This document shows, piece by piece, positions 7,746-15,593 of a stretch of DNA of 64,000 nucleotides. Positions within the stretch are counted from its first letter, which is position 1. Every line of letters starts with the position of its first letter. Origin of the DNA: Bog-473 sp035947875 (lineage in GTDB: Bacteria > Actinomycetota > Acidimicrobiia > Acidimicrobiales > RAAP-2); the NCBI GenBank assembly GCA_035947875.1, contig DASZJQ010000109.1, positions 29,209 through 93,208 on the forward strand, given 5' to 3'. The position numbers were made by a program, and so were the translations under genes. Under the pieces are notes generated by a model. The model was not told the origin of the DNA. It saw nothing but the letters and a program-made list of their open reading frames with translations, and did no database searches.

Positions 7746-9143
7746 ATGACGAACGATCCCACACCCCCCCAGCGCTCCAGCCCGACCCCCGACGGGGTCA
7801 TCGATGAGCGCGCCCCGACCGGCACCCGGACCGGCGATCGCTCGGTCAGGCCGGGCCGCTCGCTGAGGCGGGCCACGGCCCTCCAGGTCATGACGGCGGC
7901 GGGGAATGGGCTGGCCTACGTGGCACTGTCCCTGCGGGTCTACCAGGAGACCCATTCCACGCTGGCCGTCACGATGGTGCTCCTGGCCGGTGGCCTCCCC
8001 GTCGTCCTGCTGGCGCCGGTCTCGGGCCTCCTGCTCGATCGCCTGCCCATGGCCCGGGTGCTTTCTGTGGCCAGCTTGGTGGTGGCGGCGTCGTTGGGCG
8101 GCCTGGCCTATGCCCACTCGCTCAGCTCCACCATCATGTTGGTCCTCTGTTTCGGCATTGCCGACAGTGTGCTGCAGCCCGGCCTGACGGCCGCGATCCC
8201 CCAGTTGGCCGGCGAAGTGTCGTTGGTGCGCGCCACCAGCCGACTCCAGGGTGCCGCCATGGGAGGCACCGCCCTGGGGCCGTTGTTGGCCGGCGTGGTC
8301 GGCAGCATCGGAGGTACCTCGACCGCGCTCCTGCTCGATGCGGGAGCATCCGTTGTCTTCTCCATCGGTGTCCTCACGTTGGGCTTGCGACGTACCCAAT
8401 CGATCGCCCCGCACGGTGCCGACGACGGCATGGCCGCGGGCCTGCGCTATCTCCGGCGGGACCGCCCGATGGGTCTGCTGGTGCTGGTGGTCTCGACCAT
8501 GATCGGATTTTTGGGCGTGACCATGGTGGTCGAGCTCTTTCTGGCCGAAAAGGTGCTGCACGGTGGAACCACTGGGTACGCCCTGCTCATCACCGCCTGG
8601 ACGGGCGGCATGACATTGGGCACCGTGATCGCCGGGCGACTCTCGGCGCGAGCGCTCAGCCCGGCCATCGTGATCGGTCTGGTCGTCCTGGGCTTGGGCG
8701 TGTCCGCCGGCGCGCTGTCCCCGACCATGTGGATGGCCATTGCCGCCTATGGCATCGGTGGCATCGGCGACGGCGTCCAGATGGTGGGGGCCCGGACACT
8801 CCTCCTCCAGCGGGCGCCCGAGCACATCGCCGGCCGGGCCTGCGCCGTGTTCACCGCCATGACCATGGGGGCGGTGTCCATCGGAATGGCGGCGGCCGCA
8901 CCTCTGGTGGCGCTGTTCGGCGTCCGGGGCGCACTGCTGTGCGCCGGGGTGGCCAGCATCGTGGCCGCCCTGGTCGCGCTGGCCCTGGGCCTGCAGCACA
9001 TTCGAGGGGAGCTCATAGCCCAGACGCAGTCTGAGCCACGGCACTCGCCGATTGCGAGGCCGCTCCTCGTCTCGTCGGACGAGGAGTCAGATTCTTCGAC
9101 CCTGCTCAGGCAGAAGACTCTTGTCGACGGCATCATCGGATGA
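7746..9143 (+). CDS. MFS transporter, drug-efflux type
   Basis: 465 aa. After a polar 45-residue N-terminus, the protein has about 12 hydrophobic segments split into two halves, with the MFS loop 2-3 signature SGLLLDRLPMARVL near residue 97. The C-terminal 45 residues are polar and Ser/Asp-rich. Such proteins are proton-driven antiporters of the inner membrane, most often exporting drugs or metabolites. The second half contains GGIGDGVQMVGARTLLLQ, common in enterobactin/macrolide-exporter-like MFS_3 proteins. The ATG at 7746 lacks a strong Shine-Dalgarno. A long structured leader lies upstream. Substrate unknown. Confidence 0.92.
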   Translation: MTNDPTPPQRSSPTPDGVIDERAPTGTRTGDRSVRPGRSLRRATALQVMTAAGNGLAYVALSLRVYQETHSTLAVTMVLLAGGLPVVLLAPVSGLLLDRLPMARVLSVASLVVAASLGGLAYAHSLSSTIMLVLCFGIADSVLQPGLTAAIPQLAGEVSLVRATSRLQGAAMGGTALGPLLAGVVGSIGGTSTALLLDAGASVVFSIGVLTLGLRRTQSIAPHGADDGMAAGLRYLRRDRPMGLLVLVVSTMIGFLGVTMVVELFLAEKVLHGGTTGYALLITAWTGGMTLGTVIAGRLSARALSPAIVIGLVVLGLGVSAGALSPTMWMAIAAYGIGGIGDGVQMVGARTLLLQRAPEHIAGRACAVFTAMTMGAVSIGMAAAAPLVALFGVRGALLCAGVASIVAALVALALGLQHIRGELIAQTQSEPRHSPIARPLLVSSDEESDSSTLLRQKTLVDGIIG

Positions 9144-9230
9144 GTCTGACCCTCGATTGGTCGACCGCTCCCGGCTCTGATCCGCCGTTCCGCCCCGGAG
9201 TTCGCGTTCCCGCCTACCATAAACGCAGCC

Positions 9231-9635
9231 ATGGCCGAGCACCCGAATGTGCAAAGAATCCGCGACTCGTACGCAGCCCTGGCCGCGGGCGATCTGACCG
9301 CGGCCTTGAAATACCTGGCGCCCGCAGGGGTCATCCATTTCAATCGACGGGGCCCGCTCGGCGGCGCCCCGATGGGGATCGACAACATCAAATCGGCCCT
9401 GGTGAGCGATTACCGGTTGACCGCCGGCACGCAGCGCTTCCACATCACAAGGATCTTCGCTGACGACCACCATGGTGTGGTTCTGCTCCGAGAGACGGCG
9501 AGTCGTCCCGATGGAGCCACACTCGACCTCGATTCGGTGCATCTCCTTGCCTTCGACAGCAATGGTCGGGTGCACGACCTCTGGGACATCTCGAGCGATC
9601 GTGAGGCTCAGGCTCGGTTCTTCGCTGGCCAATAG
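9231..9635 (+). CDS. NTF2-like (SnoaL-family) protein
   Basis: 134 aa. The sequence reads as a small alpha+beta cone-shaped fold: an N-terminal helix (VQRIRDSYAALAAGDLTAALKYL), then beta strands with the family-like LLAFDSNGRVHDLWDISSD near the end. Related proteins include polyketide cyclases, ketosteroid isomerases and orphan ligand-binding proteins. No catalytic Asp/His pair can be assigned with confidence. It is 87 nt downstream of the MFS gene on the same strand and may be co-transcribed. Specific function unknown. Confidence 0.85.
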   Translation: MAEHPNVQRIRDSYAALAAGDLTAALKYLAPAGVIHFNRRGPLGGAPMGIDNIKSALVSDYRLTAGTQRFHITRIFADDHHGVVLLRETASRPDGATLDLDSVHLLAFDSNGRVHDLWDISSDREAQARFFAGQ

Positions 9636-9724
9636 CGATCCGGGCAAGTCGATGATGCCGGCTGACGGCGGTGTAGAGCGGTCAACGGAGCGATCACGAG
9701 CACTTTCGACGTGACCTCGAAGAG

Positions 9725-10084
9725 TCAGTTGACCTGTCTGCGTTTGCGTCGTGAGAGCACGACATCCAAATTGAACAACTCGGGGAAGGCATCCGTCACC
9801 CGCTCCAGAGAGTGGCGAACCCGTCGAGCGAGTGGTGTCCCCACAGGGAAGAACCACTCGTCGTCGGAGAGAAATCGGCCCATGCCGATCCCCGCCAAAG
9901 CGTCATTGAGGACTTCACGTGTTCTGCCCACTTCAGCCCGCGCGGCATCTGCTCGCGCCAGAGAAAGCTCAGATGGATACATTCTGGCAAATTCATCGGC
10001 GTGACCGAGAGCCTCGCGGGCAGTTCCCCAAGCGAGGTTGGCGACGATGGCTCGGCCCACATCCTCGTCCGCACCCGACAGCAC
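9725..10084 (-). CDS. Hypothetical protein
   Basis: 119 aa from a GTG at 10084; an in-frame TTG at 10108 would add eight residues. I do not recognise a family. The composition is protein-like, largely helical and charged, with Arg/Asp/Glu-rich stretches, a DDEWFFPVG segment in the middle and a basic C-terminus (SRRKRRQ). There is no signal peptide or membrane helix. It lies convergent with the NTF2-like gene and upstream (on the minus strand) of nothing obvious. The local GC content is lower than in the neighbouring clusters. It may be a genuine small orphan or a relic. Confidence 0.45.
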   Translation of the reverse strand: MLSGADEDVGRAIVANLAWGTAREALGHADEFARMYPSELSLARADAARAEVGRTREVLNDALAGIGMGRFLSDDEWFFPVGTPLARRVRHSLERVTDAFPELFNLDVVLSRRKRRQVN

Positions 10085-10218
10085 ACTGAAATGTACGTCC
10101 GAACCAGCAAATCCGCACTGGAAAAATAGTGCTGCTATTGCACAAACGATGCGCTCGAGCGGATGCGCCAGGCGACGCTCGACCTCGAGTCAACCGGGCT
10201 GCAGGACACCGAAGCCGC

Positions 10219-10671
10219 TCAAGACGGATCGTAAAGCCCCACGTAGCACGCACCTGCGGTGTAGCCGGAGCTGAGACCCACGGACAGTTGCCACTTTTCG
10301 TGTCCCGCGATCTCCGCCGTGGAGACCTGCACGGAGTTCTTGTCAAAATGGGTTTGTTGAGCATCGAGGACGCCGACCTCCAGCGAGTACAGCCCGTTGC
10401 CATTGGGGTTAGGCGGGACCTTCCCAGCAGCGTCGAAGGTGCCCTTGGCGACCACCGATGACCCGTTCGAACTCAATTCGCACGTTGCGGGGACAACGTC
10501 CGGCAGCACGGTGTCACTGAACACGTTGAAAGGTAACGCAACGCCGGTCTGAACGATCGGAGGTGGAGCCGGCGTCGTCGGCGTCATCGTTCTCAACGCG
10601 ACGGCGCTGACGCCGCCGCCCAAGATGACAAGTGCGGCACAACCGACGAAAACCCTCGGCCATAGTGCCAA
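10219..10671 (-). CDS. Hypothetical exported or membrane-anchored protein
   Basis: 150 aa from a TTG at 10671, with GGAAGG about 8 nt upstream. A short basic start is followed by a hydrophobic segment (about 7-27, VFVGCAALVILGGGVSAVAL), then a Thr/Pro-rich linker (TPTTPAPPP). A predicted beta-rich extracytoplasmic domain of about 100 residues follows, with two Cys (ATCELS near the start, GACYVGLYDPS at the end) that could pair. The design resembles small actinobacterial secreted or anchored proteins, and the C-terminal domain recalls those attached to anti-sigma-like proteins. No family is recognised and the function is unknown. Confidence 0.62.
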   Translation of the reverse strand: MALWPRVFVGCAALVILGGGVSAVALRTMTPTTPAPPPIVQTGVALPFNVFSDTVLPDVVPATCELSSNGSSVVAKGTFDAAGKVPPNPNGNGLYSLEVGVLDAQQTHFDKNSVQVSTAEIAGHEKWQLSVGLSSGYTAGACYVGLYDPS

Positions 10672-11010
10672 GATCCAGCCCCTTCCATTCGCCGCCGCCT
10701 CGCCGTCACCCGGCAGAAACAGGGCGGTTGGGCGCCGGTCTCTGGATCAGGTTGCCGCACGGTCCGGGCACCACCACACCGTCTGCGAGCCCTGGCACCA
10801 ATTGAATACCCAGGTGTCACCGGGTCTAACACGAAATAAAGGCGGCCACCCGCCAGCTCGGGAGCGTGGCGAAACGGCACCTGCGACCTTTCCGGCACCC
10901 AGACTCGCTCAGGCCGGACCACACCACACCGGGTAAGCTGACGGGTAGTCAGATTCGTGTGCGACCGGGATTCCCTGGCGCCGCCTTCCGGCCCTGGAGG
11001 TCGTCCCAGC
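10672..11010. other. Intergenic region upstream of the acyl-CoA degradation operon
   Basis: No supported gene is visible in these 339 bases, which lie between divergent genes and must hold both promoters. A short interrupted palindrome, CTGAC-GGGTA-GTCAG (10938-10952), lies about 60 nt before the first acyl-CoA dehydrogenase start. It might be an operator for a TetR-type regulator, but its arms are only 5 bp and no regulator gene is adjacent. A GGAGG site at 10997-11001 serves the ATG at 11011. Confidence 0.4.
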
Positions 11011-12192
11011 ATGGATTTTGAGTTCTCCGACGAACAGCTCGCGTTCGTCAAGGAGGTGGAGACGTTCCTCGACGCCAACGATGATCCCGAAGTCTTCGAC
11101 GTGACCCGGGAGAACATGGCGCAGATCGTCGACACCCCTAGGCGCCGGGCCTTCATGGCGTCATTGGGAGCTCAGGGATGGCTGGGTATGACCTGGCCGG
11201 CCGAGTACGGGGGTAAGGAGGGCGAAGGCGTCTACGAGTACCTCCTCAATGAGCAGCTGGCCGGTCGTGGCGGTCCGCAGATCGGCAAGGGCGTCGGCAT
11301 CATCGGCAAGACCATCATTCGACATGGCAACGAGCGCATGAAGGCCGAGTTCCTGCCGAAGATCCTGCGCAACGAGGTCGAGTTCGCCGTCGGGTACTCC
11401 GAGCCCAACGCGGGCTCGGACGCCGCCTCGATGCAACTCAAGGCGACCAAAGCCGACGGGGGCTGGATACTCAACGGCCAGAAGACCTGGACCACCTCGG
11501 CCCACTTCGCCGAGTGGTACTGGGTCGGGGCCCGCACCGATCCGACCGCGGCCAAACACGCCGGCATCACCCTGTTCCTCGTCCCCATCGATCAGCCCAG
11601 CATCACCGTCAACGCCATCTGGACCATGGGAGACGAGCGCACCAACGAGGTCTTTCTGAACGACGTCTTCGTGCCGGACGATTACGTGGTGGGAGAGCTG
11701 AACCGGGGCTTTCAGTACATCTCCGAAGCGTTGGACCTCGAGCGCTTCACCATGTTCACCTTCTCTCCCATCAACCAGCGCTTCGAGCTCTTGACCGAGT
11801 ACGTGCGCATGACGGTGCGTGACGGCGTGGCCCTGAAGGACGACCCGATCATCCGGCAACGACTGGCCCAGCTGGCGACCGAACTCGAGGTGGCACGGGT
11901 CATGGGCCTGAAATTCGTCTTCGAGTCGGGCAAGGGAGGCGCCGCCCCGACGACCGAGGCCTCCGAGTACAAGCTGTTCGCCACCGAGCTCTCCAAGCGC
12001 CTGGCCAATGCGGCCATGGACATCGCCGGTCCGGGAAGTCAGTTGCGGGTCAAGACGGAAGGGGGGCCGATGGCCGGGCGTTCCGAGTCCACCTACCGCT
12101 ACACGGTGATCGACACCATCGGCGGCGGGGCGTCGGAGATCCAGAAGAACATCATCGCCCGGCGCAAGCTCGGTCTTCCCAAGAATTTCTGA
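11011..12192 (+). CDS. Acyl-CoA dehydrogenase, large/catalytic-type subunit
   Basis: 393 aa; the ATG at 11011 has GGAGG 10 nt upstream. This FAD flavoenzyme introduces an alpha,beta double bond into an acyl-CoA. Visible signatures are the FAD-binding YSEPNAGSDAASMQ, the WTTSAHFAEW segment and the C-terminal DTIGGGASEIQKNIIARRKLGLP. The usual MCAD Glu is replaced by Gly in IGGGASE. A Glu in LDLERF of the G-helix (as in isovaleryl-CoA dehydrogenase) is the likely base. Paired with the distinct dehydrogenase at 14446, it resembles the actinobacterial heterotetrameric FadE pairs of steroid side-chain degradation. The next gene starts 4 nt after its stop. Confidence 0.93.
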   Translation: MDFEFSDEQLAFVKEVETFLDANDDPEVFDVTRENMAQIVDTPRRRAFMASLGAQGWLGMTWPAEYGGKEGEGVYEYLLNEQLAGRGGPQIGKGVGIIGKTIIRHGNERMKAEFLPKILRNEVEFAVGYSEPNAGSDAASMQLKATKADGGWILNGQKTWTTSAHFAEWYWVGARTDPTAAKHAGITLFLVPIDQPSITVNAIWTMGDERTNEVFLNDVFVPDDYVVGELNRGFQYISEALDLERFTMFTFSPINQRFELLTEYVRMTVRDGVALKDDPIIRQRLAQLATELEVARVMGLKFVFESGKGGAAPTTEASEYKLFATELSKRLANAAMDIAGPGSQLRVKTEGGPMAGRSESTYRYTVIDTIGGGASEIQKNIIARRKLGLPKNF

Positions 12193-12196
12193 TTTC

Positions 12197-13378
12197 TTGG
12201 TCACGGCCACGTCACCCACCGGACCGCTGCAAGGGGTCACCGTCCTCGATTTTTCGTCGGTTGGACCGGCCGCCCGTTGCACGCGCCTGCTGGCCGACTA
12301 CGGCGCGCTGGTGATCAAGATGGGTGCGGTGCCCTCAACGGAGACCCCGAGCGATGATCCGTGGTTTTTCGCCTACAGCGGTCACCGCGGCATGCGCCGG
12401 GTCATGGTCGACCTGAAGGATGACGGCGGCCGGGACGCCTTTTTAGCCCTGGCCGACGACGCCGATGTGGTGATCGAGAGTTTCCGGCCCGGTGTGGTCG
12501 ATCGCCTGGGCATCGGGTACGGCGCGGTGAGCGCGCGCAATCCGGGCATCATCTACTGCTCGACCAGCGGCTACGGCCAGAACGGGCCGTACGCCAACCG
12601 GGCTGGCCACGACATCAACTACCTGGCCGTGGGCGGGTTCTTGGCCATGAGTACTCCGGGTGTCGATGGTGCACCACCCATCCCCGGCGCCACCATCGCC
12701 GACGCCGCCGCCGGAGGCATGCAGGCCGCCCTGGCCATCACGGCCGCGTTGGTACGTCGGTCCGCGTCCGGCGCCGGCACCTACCTCGACGTCTCGGTGG
12801 CCGAGGGTGTCCTCTCCCTCATGGCGCTCCCGATTGACGAGCACCTGGCTCTCGGCACCGCTCCGGAGCCGGGTCACGACGTTCTTTCTGGCCGCTTCGC
12901 CTGCTATGGCACGTACGAGACCCGCGACGGCAAATGGGTGGCCGTGGGCGCCATCGAGGCGAAGTTCTTTGCCAACCTCTGCCAGGCTCTCGGCTGCCCC
13001 GACCTGGCGGGGGATCAGTTGAACGACGCGGCCCAGCCCGCCATCCGGGCTGCCTTCGCCGCAGCCTTCGCCGCCCGGAACCGGGATGAGTGGATGGCCC
13101 TGCTCGGGGAGGCTGACGCCTGCGTCGCTCCCGTGCTCGACGTCGCCGACGTCGCCGACGACCCCCAGTTCGCCGCGCGCGGCGTGTTCACCCGGGCGAC
13201 CCACCCGACCAAGGGCTCCCTGCGCCAGCTGGCCCCGCTGCTCGCCGGCATGGATCGGCCCGAGGGAGCGGTGTCGCTGCCCGATCCGACCGAAACCCAG
13301 ACCGAGCACCTCTTGAAGGAGGCAGGCGTTCCGGTCGAGACCATCGCGCGCTGGATGTCCCACCGGGTCGTGGCATGA
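12197..13378 (+). CDS. Class III CoA-transferase (CaiB/BaiF family)
   Basis: 393 aa from a TTG at 12197, 4 nt after the previous stop, so translation is probably coupled. Family members move CoA between carboxylic acids or racemise 2-methylacyl-CoA. The Asp of the conserved GHDINYLA segment is the expected catalytic residue. The N-terminal GVTVLDFS, ADYGALVIKM and the YCSTSGYGQNGPYANRAGHD block are characteristic. In this operon it could activate the substrate acid or epimerise a methyl-branched acyl-CoA before dehydrogenation; which of the two is not decidable here. Its stop overlaps the next ATG by 4 nt. Confidence 0.92.
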   Translation: MVTATSPTGPLQGVTVLDFSSVGPAARCTRLLADYGALVIKMGAVPSTETPSDDPWFFAYSGHRGMRRVMVDLKDDGGRDAFLALADDADVVIESFRPGVVDRLGIGYGAVSARNPGIIYCSTSGYGQNGPYANRAGHDINYLAVGGFLAMSTPGVDGAPPIPGATIADAAAGGMQAALAITAALVRRSASGAGTYLDVSVAEGVLSLMALPIDEHLALGTAPEPGHDVLSGRFACYGTYETRDGKWVAVGAIEAKFFANLCQALGCPDLAGDQLNDAAQPAIRAAFAAAFAARNRDEWMALLGEADACVAPVLDVADVADDPQFAARGVFTRATHPTKGSLRQLAPLLAGMDRPEGAVSLPDPTETQTEHLLKEAGVPVETIARWMSHRVVA

Positions 13379-13905
13379 CCGACGCCGATCTGTTGGCGCG
13401 GGCGCTGGAGATGGTGGGGGTGGAGCAGTACCCCGAGATCAGCGAATTCCCGGTCGAGCGCGGGTATATCTGGACCACCTGCGCCTCGGTGGAGAACGGC
13501 AATCCGCTCTACTGGGACGACGAGGTGGCTCAGGCCCTGACGGGCGGGCCCATCGCCCCGCCCACCATGGTCTCGGTGTGGTTCCGCCCGCACAGTTGGG
13601 CTCCCGGGAGGACCGAGGTGGCACTGCCGCTGCAGGTGCACTTCGACCTCAAGGCACTCTTCGGCCTGCCCGAGGCTGTGATGAGCGACAACTCGATCGA
13701 ATTCCACACCCCGGTGCGCCTGGGCGATGTGCTGCACACCCATCAGGTCCTGCGGTCCATCAGCGACGACAAGACGACCAAGCTGGGCACCGGTCGGTTC
13801 TGGGTGATCGATGTGGTCTACGCCAATCAAGACGGAGACCTGGTGGCCGTCGAGTCCTACACCGGCTTCGGCTACCGCCGCACGACTGACGGATCGGGCC
13901 GCTGA
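13375..13905 (+). CDS. MaoC-like N-terminal-type dehydratase subunit (FAS1-like hotdog)
   Basis: 176 aa, overlapping the CoA-transferase by ATGA. The sequence fits the MaoC_dehydrat_N / FAS1-like hotdog family: VENGNPLYWDDEVA, the loop GGPIAPPTMVSVWFRP and SIEFHTPVRLGDVLHTHQVLRSISDDKTTKLGTGRFWVIDVVY. Such subunits usually pair with a second hotdog protein carrying the Asp/His dyad to form an enoyl-CoA hydratase heterodimer. The next gene, overlapping by one base, is that partner. Likely role: hydration of the enoyl-CoA made by the dehydrogenase pair. Confidence 0.9.
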   Translation: MTDADLLARALEMVGVEQYPEISEFPVERGYIWTTCASVENGNPLYWDDEVAQALTGGPIAPPTMVSVWFRPHSWAPGRTEVALPLQVHFDLKALFGLPEAVMSDNSIEFHTPVRLGDVLHTHQVLRSISDDKTTKLGTGRFWVIDVVYANQDGDLVAVESYTGFGYRRTTDGSGR

Positions 13906-14405
13906 TGGCGACCATCGCACCGACCCTTCTCTTCGACGATGTGCACCCGGGCGACACCCTGCCCGAACTCCGCTACGACGTCAGCGCCACCACCGTGGTG
14001 CTCGGCGCCCTGGCGGCGCGGGACTGGCGTCCCATGCACCACGATCACGATTTCGCCGTCAACCGCAACGGGACCCAGGACATCTTCTTGAACACGCCCA
14101 ACCAGGCAGCCTGGTTCGAGCGCTACCTCACCGACTGGACCGGCCCGTACGGACGATTGGGGCGGGTCACCTTCCGGATGTTGGGTTCGGTCTTCCCGGG
14201 GGACACTATGGCACTCAATGGCATCGTCGAGGGGACCGACGTCGACGCGTCCGGATGCGGTTTCGCCTCTGTGGCCGTGACCCTATCCGTCGACGGTGAC
14301 ACCAAGACGACGTGCGCCGCTCGCATCGCGCTGCCGCGTCGGACCGACGACAACCCGTGGGCCCGCCGCGGTGACCAGTGGCAGCCCTCGCCGGTCAGCG
14401 CGTGA
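13905..14405 (+). CDS. MaoC-family enoyl-CoA hydratase subunit
   Basis: 166 aa, starting within the stop of the preceding hotdog gene (TGATG). The hydratase dyad region is visible as DWRPMHHDHDFA (about 41-52), followed by DIFLNTPNQAAWFERYLTDWTGPYGRLGRVTFRMLGSVFPGDTM. These are typical of the MaoC subunit that pairs with FAS1-like subunits such as those of actinobacterial steroid catabolism (ChsH-type). With its neighbour it should form an (R)- or steroid-enoyl-CoA hydratase in the cytoplasm. Substrate identity is inferred only from operon composition. Confidence 0.91.
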   Translation: MATIAPTLLFDDVHPGDTLPELRYDVSATTVVLGALAARDWRPMHHDHDFAVNRNGTQDIFLNTPNQAAWFERYLTDWTGPYGRLGRVTFRMLGSVFPGDTMALNGIVEGTDVDASGCGFASVAVTLSVDGDTKTTCAARIALPRRTDDNPWARRGDQWQPSPVSA

Positions 14406-14445
14406 ACACCCATTCCGATCGATCGCCCATCCGGAGGTAGTTGGC

Positions 14446-15576
14446 ATGTTGGACCTTGACTTCAGTCCCGAGCAGGAGATGCTGCGCCAGACGACGCGCG
14501 ACGTGCTGCAGCGGCACTGCCCGCTCGACGTCGTCCGCGATATGGAGGACAACCCGACGGGCTACCCGCTCTCGTTGTGGACCCAGCTCGGAGAGCTCGA
14601 TCTCATCGGCCTGCTGCTCCCACCCGAACACGGCGGTTCGGGCATGACGCTGGTCGAAGGTGTCGCCCTGTACCAGGAGTTCGGACGCGCCCTGGCCCCG
14701 ATCCCGCACTTCGTCAGCGCCGTCCTCTCCGGTGGGGTGCTGACCCGGTCGGCCAGCCAAACACTGAAGACGCAATGGTTGGATGGCCTTGCCTCGGGGG
14801 AGGCCATCTTCACTCCGGCCTGGCTCGAACCGGAGAGCGGGTACTCACCTCGGGGTATCGAGGCCCGGGCCGAACCCGACGGCGAGGGCGGGTTCCGTCT
14901 GAGCGGGACGAAGCGGCACGTGGCCTTCGCCGCGGCAGCCGACCGGCTCGTGGTGCTGGCCCGCACGGGTGATGACGCCGAGGCCATCGACCTCTTCCTG
15001 GTCGATCCGACGGCCGTCGGGGTGACCCTGCGCCAGCAGTTCACCATCGCGTCGGACACGCAGTACGAGGTGACATTCGACGACGTCGCCCTCTCCGGCC
15101 CGGACCGGATCGGCGCCGCCGGCACAGGATGGGCCACGTGGCAGGACGTCCTCGAGCCCGCGCTGGTGCTTTTGGCCGCCCAGGCAGTGGGTGGCGCCCG
15201 CTACGCCCTGGAGATCACCACCCAGTACGCCAAGGACCGCCAACAATTCGACAAGCCGCTCGGCGCGTTCCAGGCCTTGGCCCACAACCTGGCCGATGCG
15301 GTGACCGCCCTGGACGGGGCCGAGCAGCTGGTGCACGAAGCGGCCTGGGCCGGAGCCAGCGGACGGTCGCTGCGTTCCCTGGCTCCGATGTCCAAGTTGT
15401 TCGCCTGCCGTACGTTCCGCGACATCACCGCCATGGCCCAGCAGATCTTCGGCGGTGTCGGCTTCACCCTCGACTTCGATATTCAGCTGTACTTCCGCCG
15501 GGCCAAGCAGCAGCAGGTGATGTGGTCGAACGACCGCTCCCTGGAGGACGCGGTAGCTGCCGCCCTGTTGGACTGA
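14446..15576 (+). CDS. Acyl-CoA dehydrogenase, second (beta-type) subunit
   Basis: 376 aa. The ATG at 14446 has CCGGAGG 8-9 nt upstream; the frame is open earlier without plausible protein. It has the three-domain acyl-CoA dehydrogenase layout, with YAKDRQQFDKPLGAFQALAH in the C-terminal helical domain and AQQIFGGVGFTLDFDIQLYFRRA at the end. The usual WEH next to the active site reads LDF. That degenerate motif is common in the partner subunit of heterotetrameric FadE complexes. With the product of 11011 it probably forms an alpha2beta2 dehydrogenase. It is the last acyl-CoA gene of the operon, 40 nt after the hydratase. Confidence 0.92.
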   Translation: MLDLDFSPEQEMLRQTTRDVLQRHCPLDVVRDMEDNPTGYPLSLWTQLGELDLIGLLLPPEHGGSGMTLVEGVALYQEFGRALAPIPHFVSAVLSGGVLTRSASQTLKTQWLDGLASGEAIFTPAWLEPESGYSPRGIEARAEPDGEGGFRLSGTKRHVAFAAAADRLVVLARTGDDAEAIDLFLVDPTAVGVTLRQQFTIASDTQYEVTFDDVALSGPDRIGAAGTGWATWQDVLEPALVLLAAQAVGGARYALEITTQYAKDRQQFDKPLGAFQALAHNLADAVTALDGAEQLVHEAAWAGASGRSLRSLAPMSKLFACRTFRDITAMAQQIFGGVGFTLDFDIQLYFRRAKQQQVMWSNDRSLEDAVAAALLD

Positions 15577-15593
15577 TCCGACCCGCGGGCACC

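Noticed and set aside
10938..10952. CTGAC-GGGTA-GTCAG palindrome as operator of the acyl-CoA operon
   Set aside because: Arms of only 5 bp, a single copy and no adjacent regulator gene; kept only as a remark in the intergenic entry.
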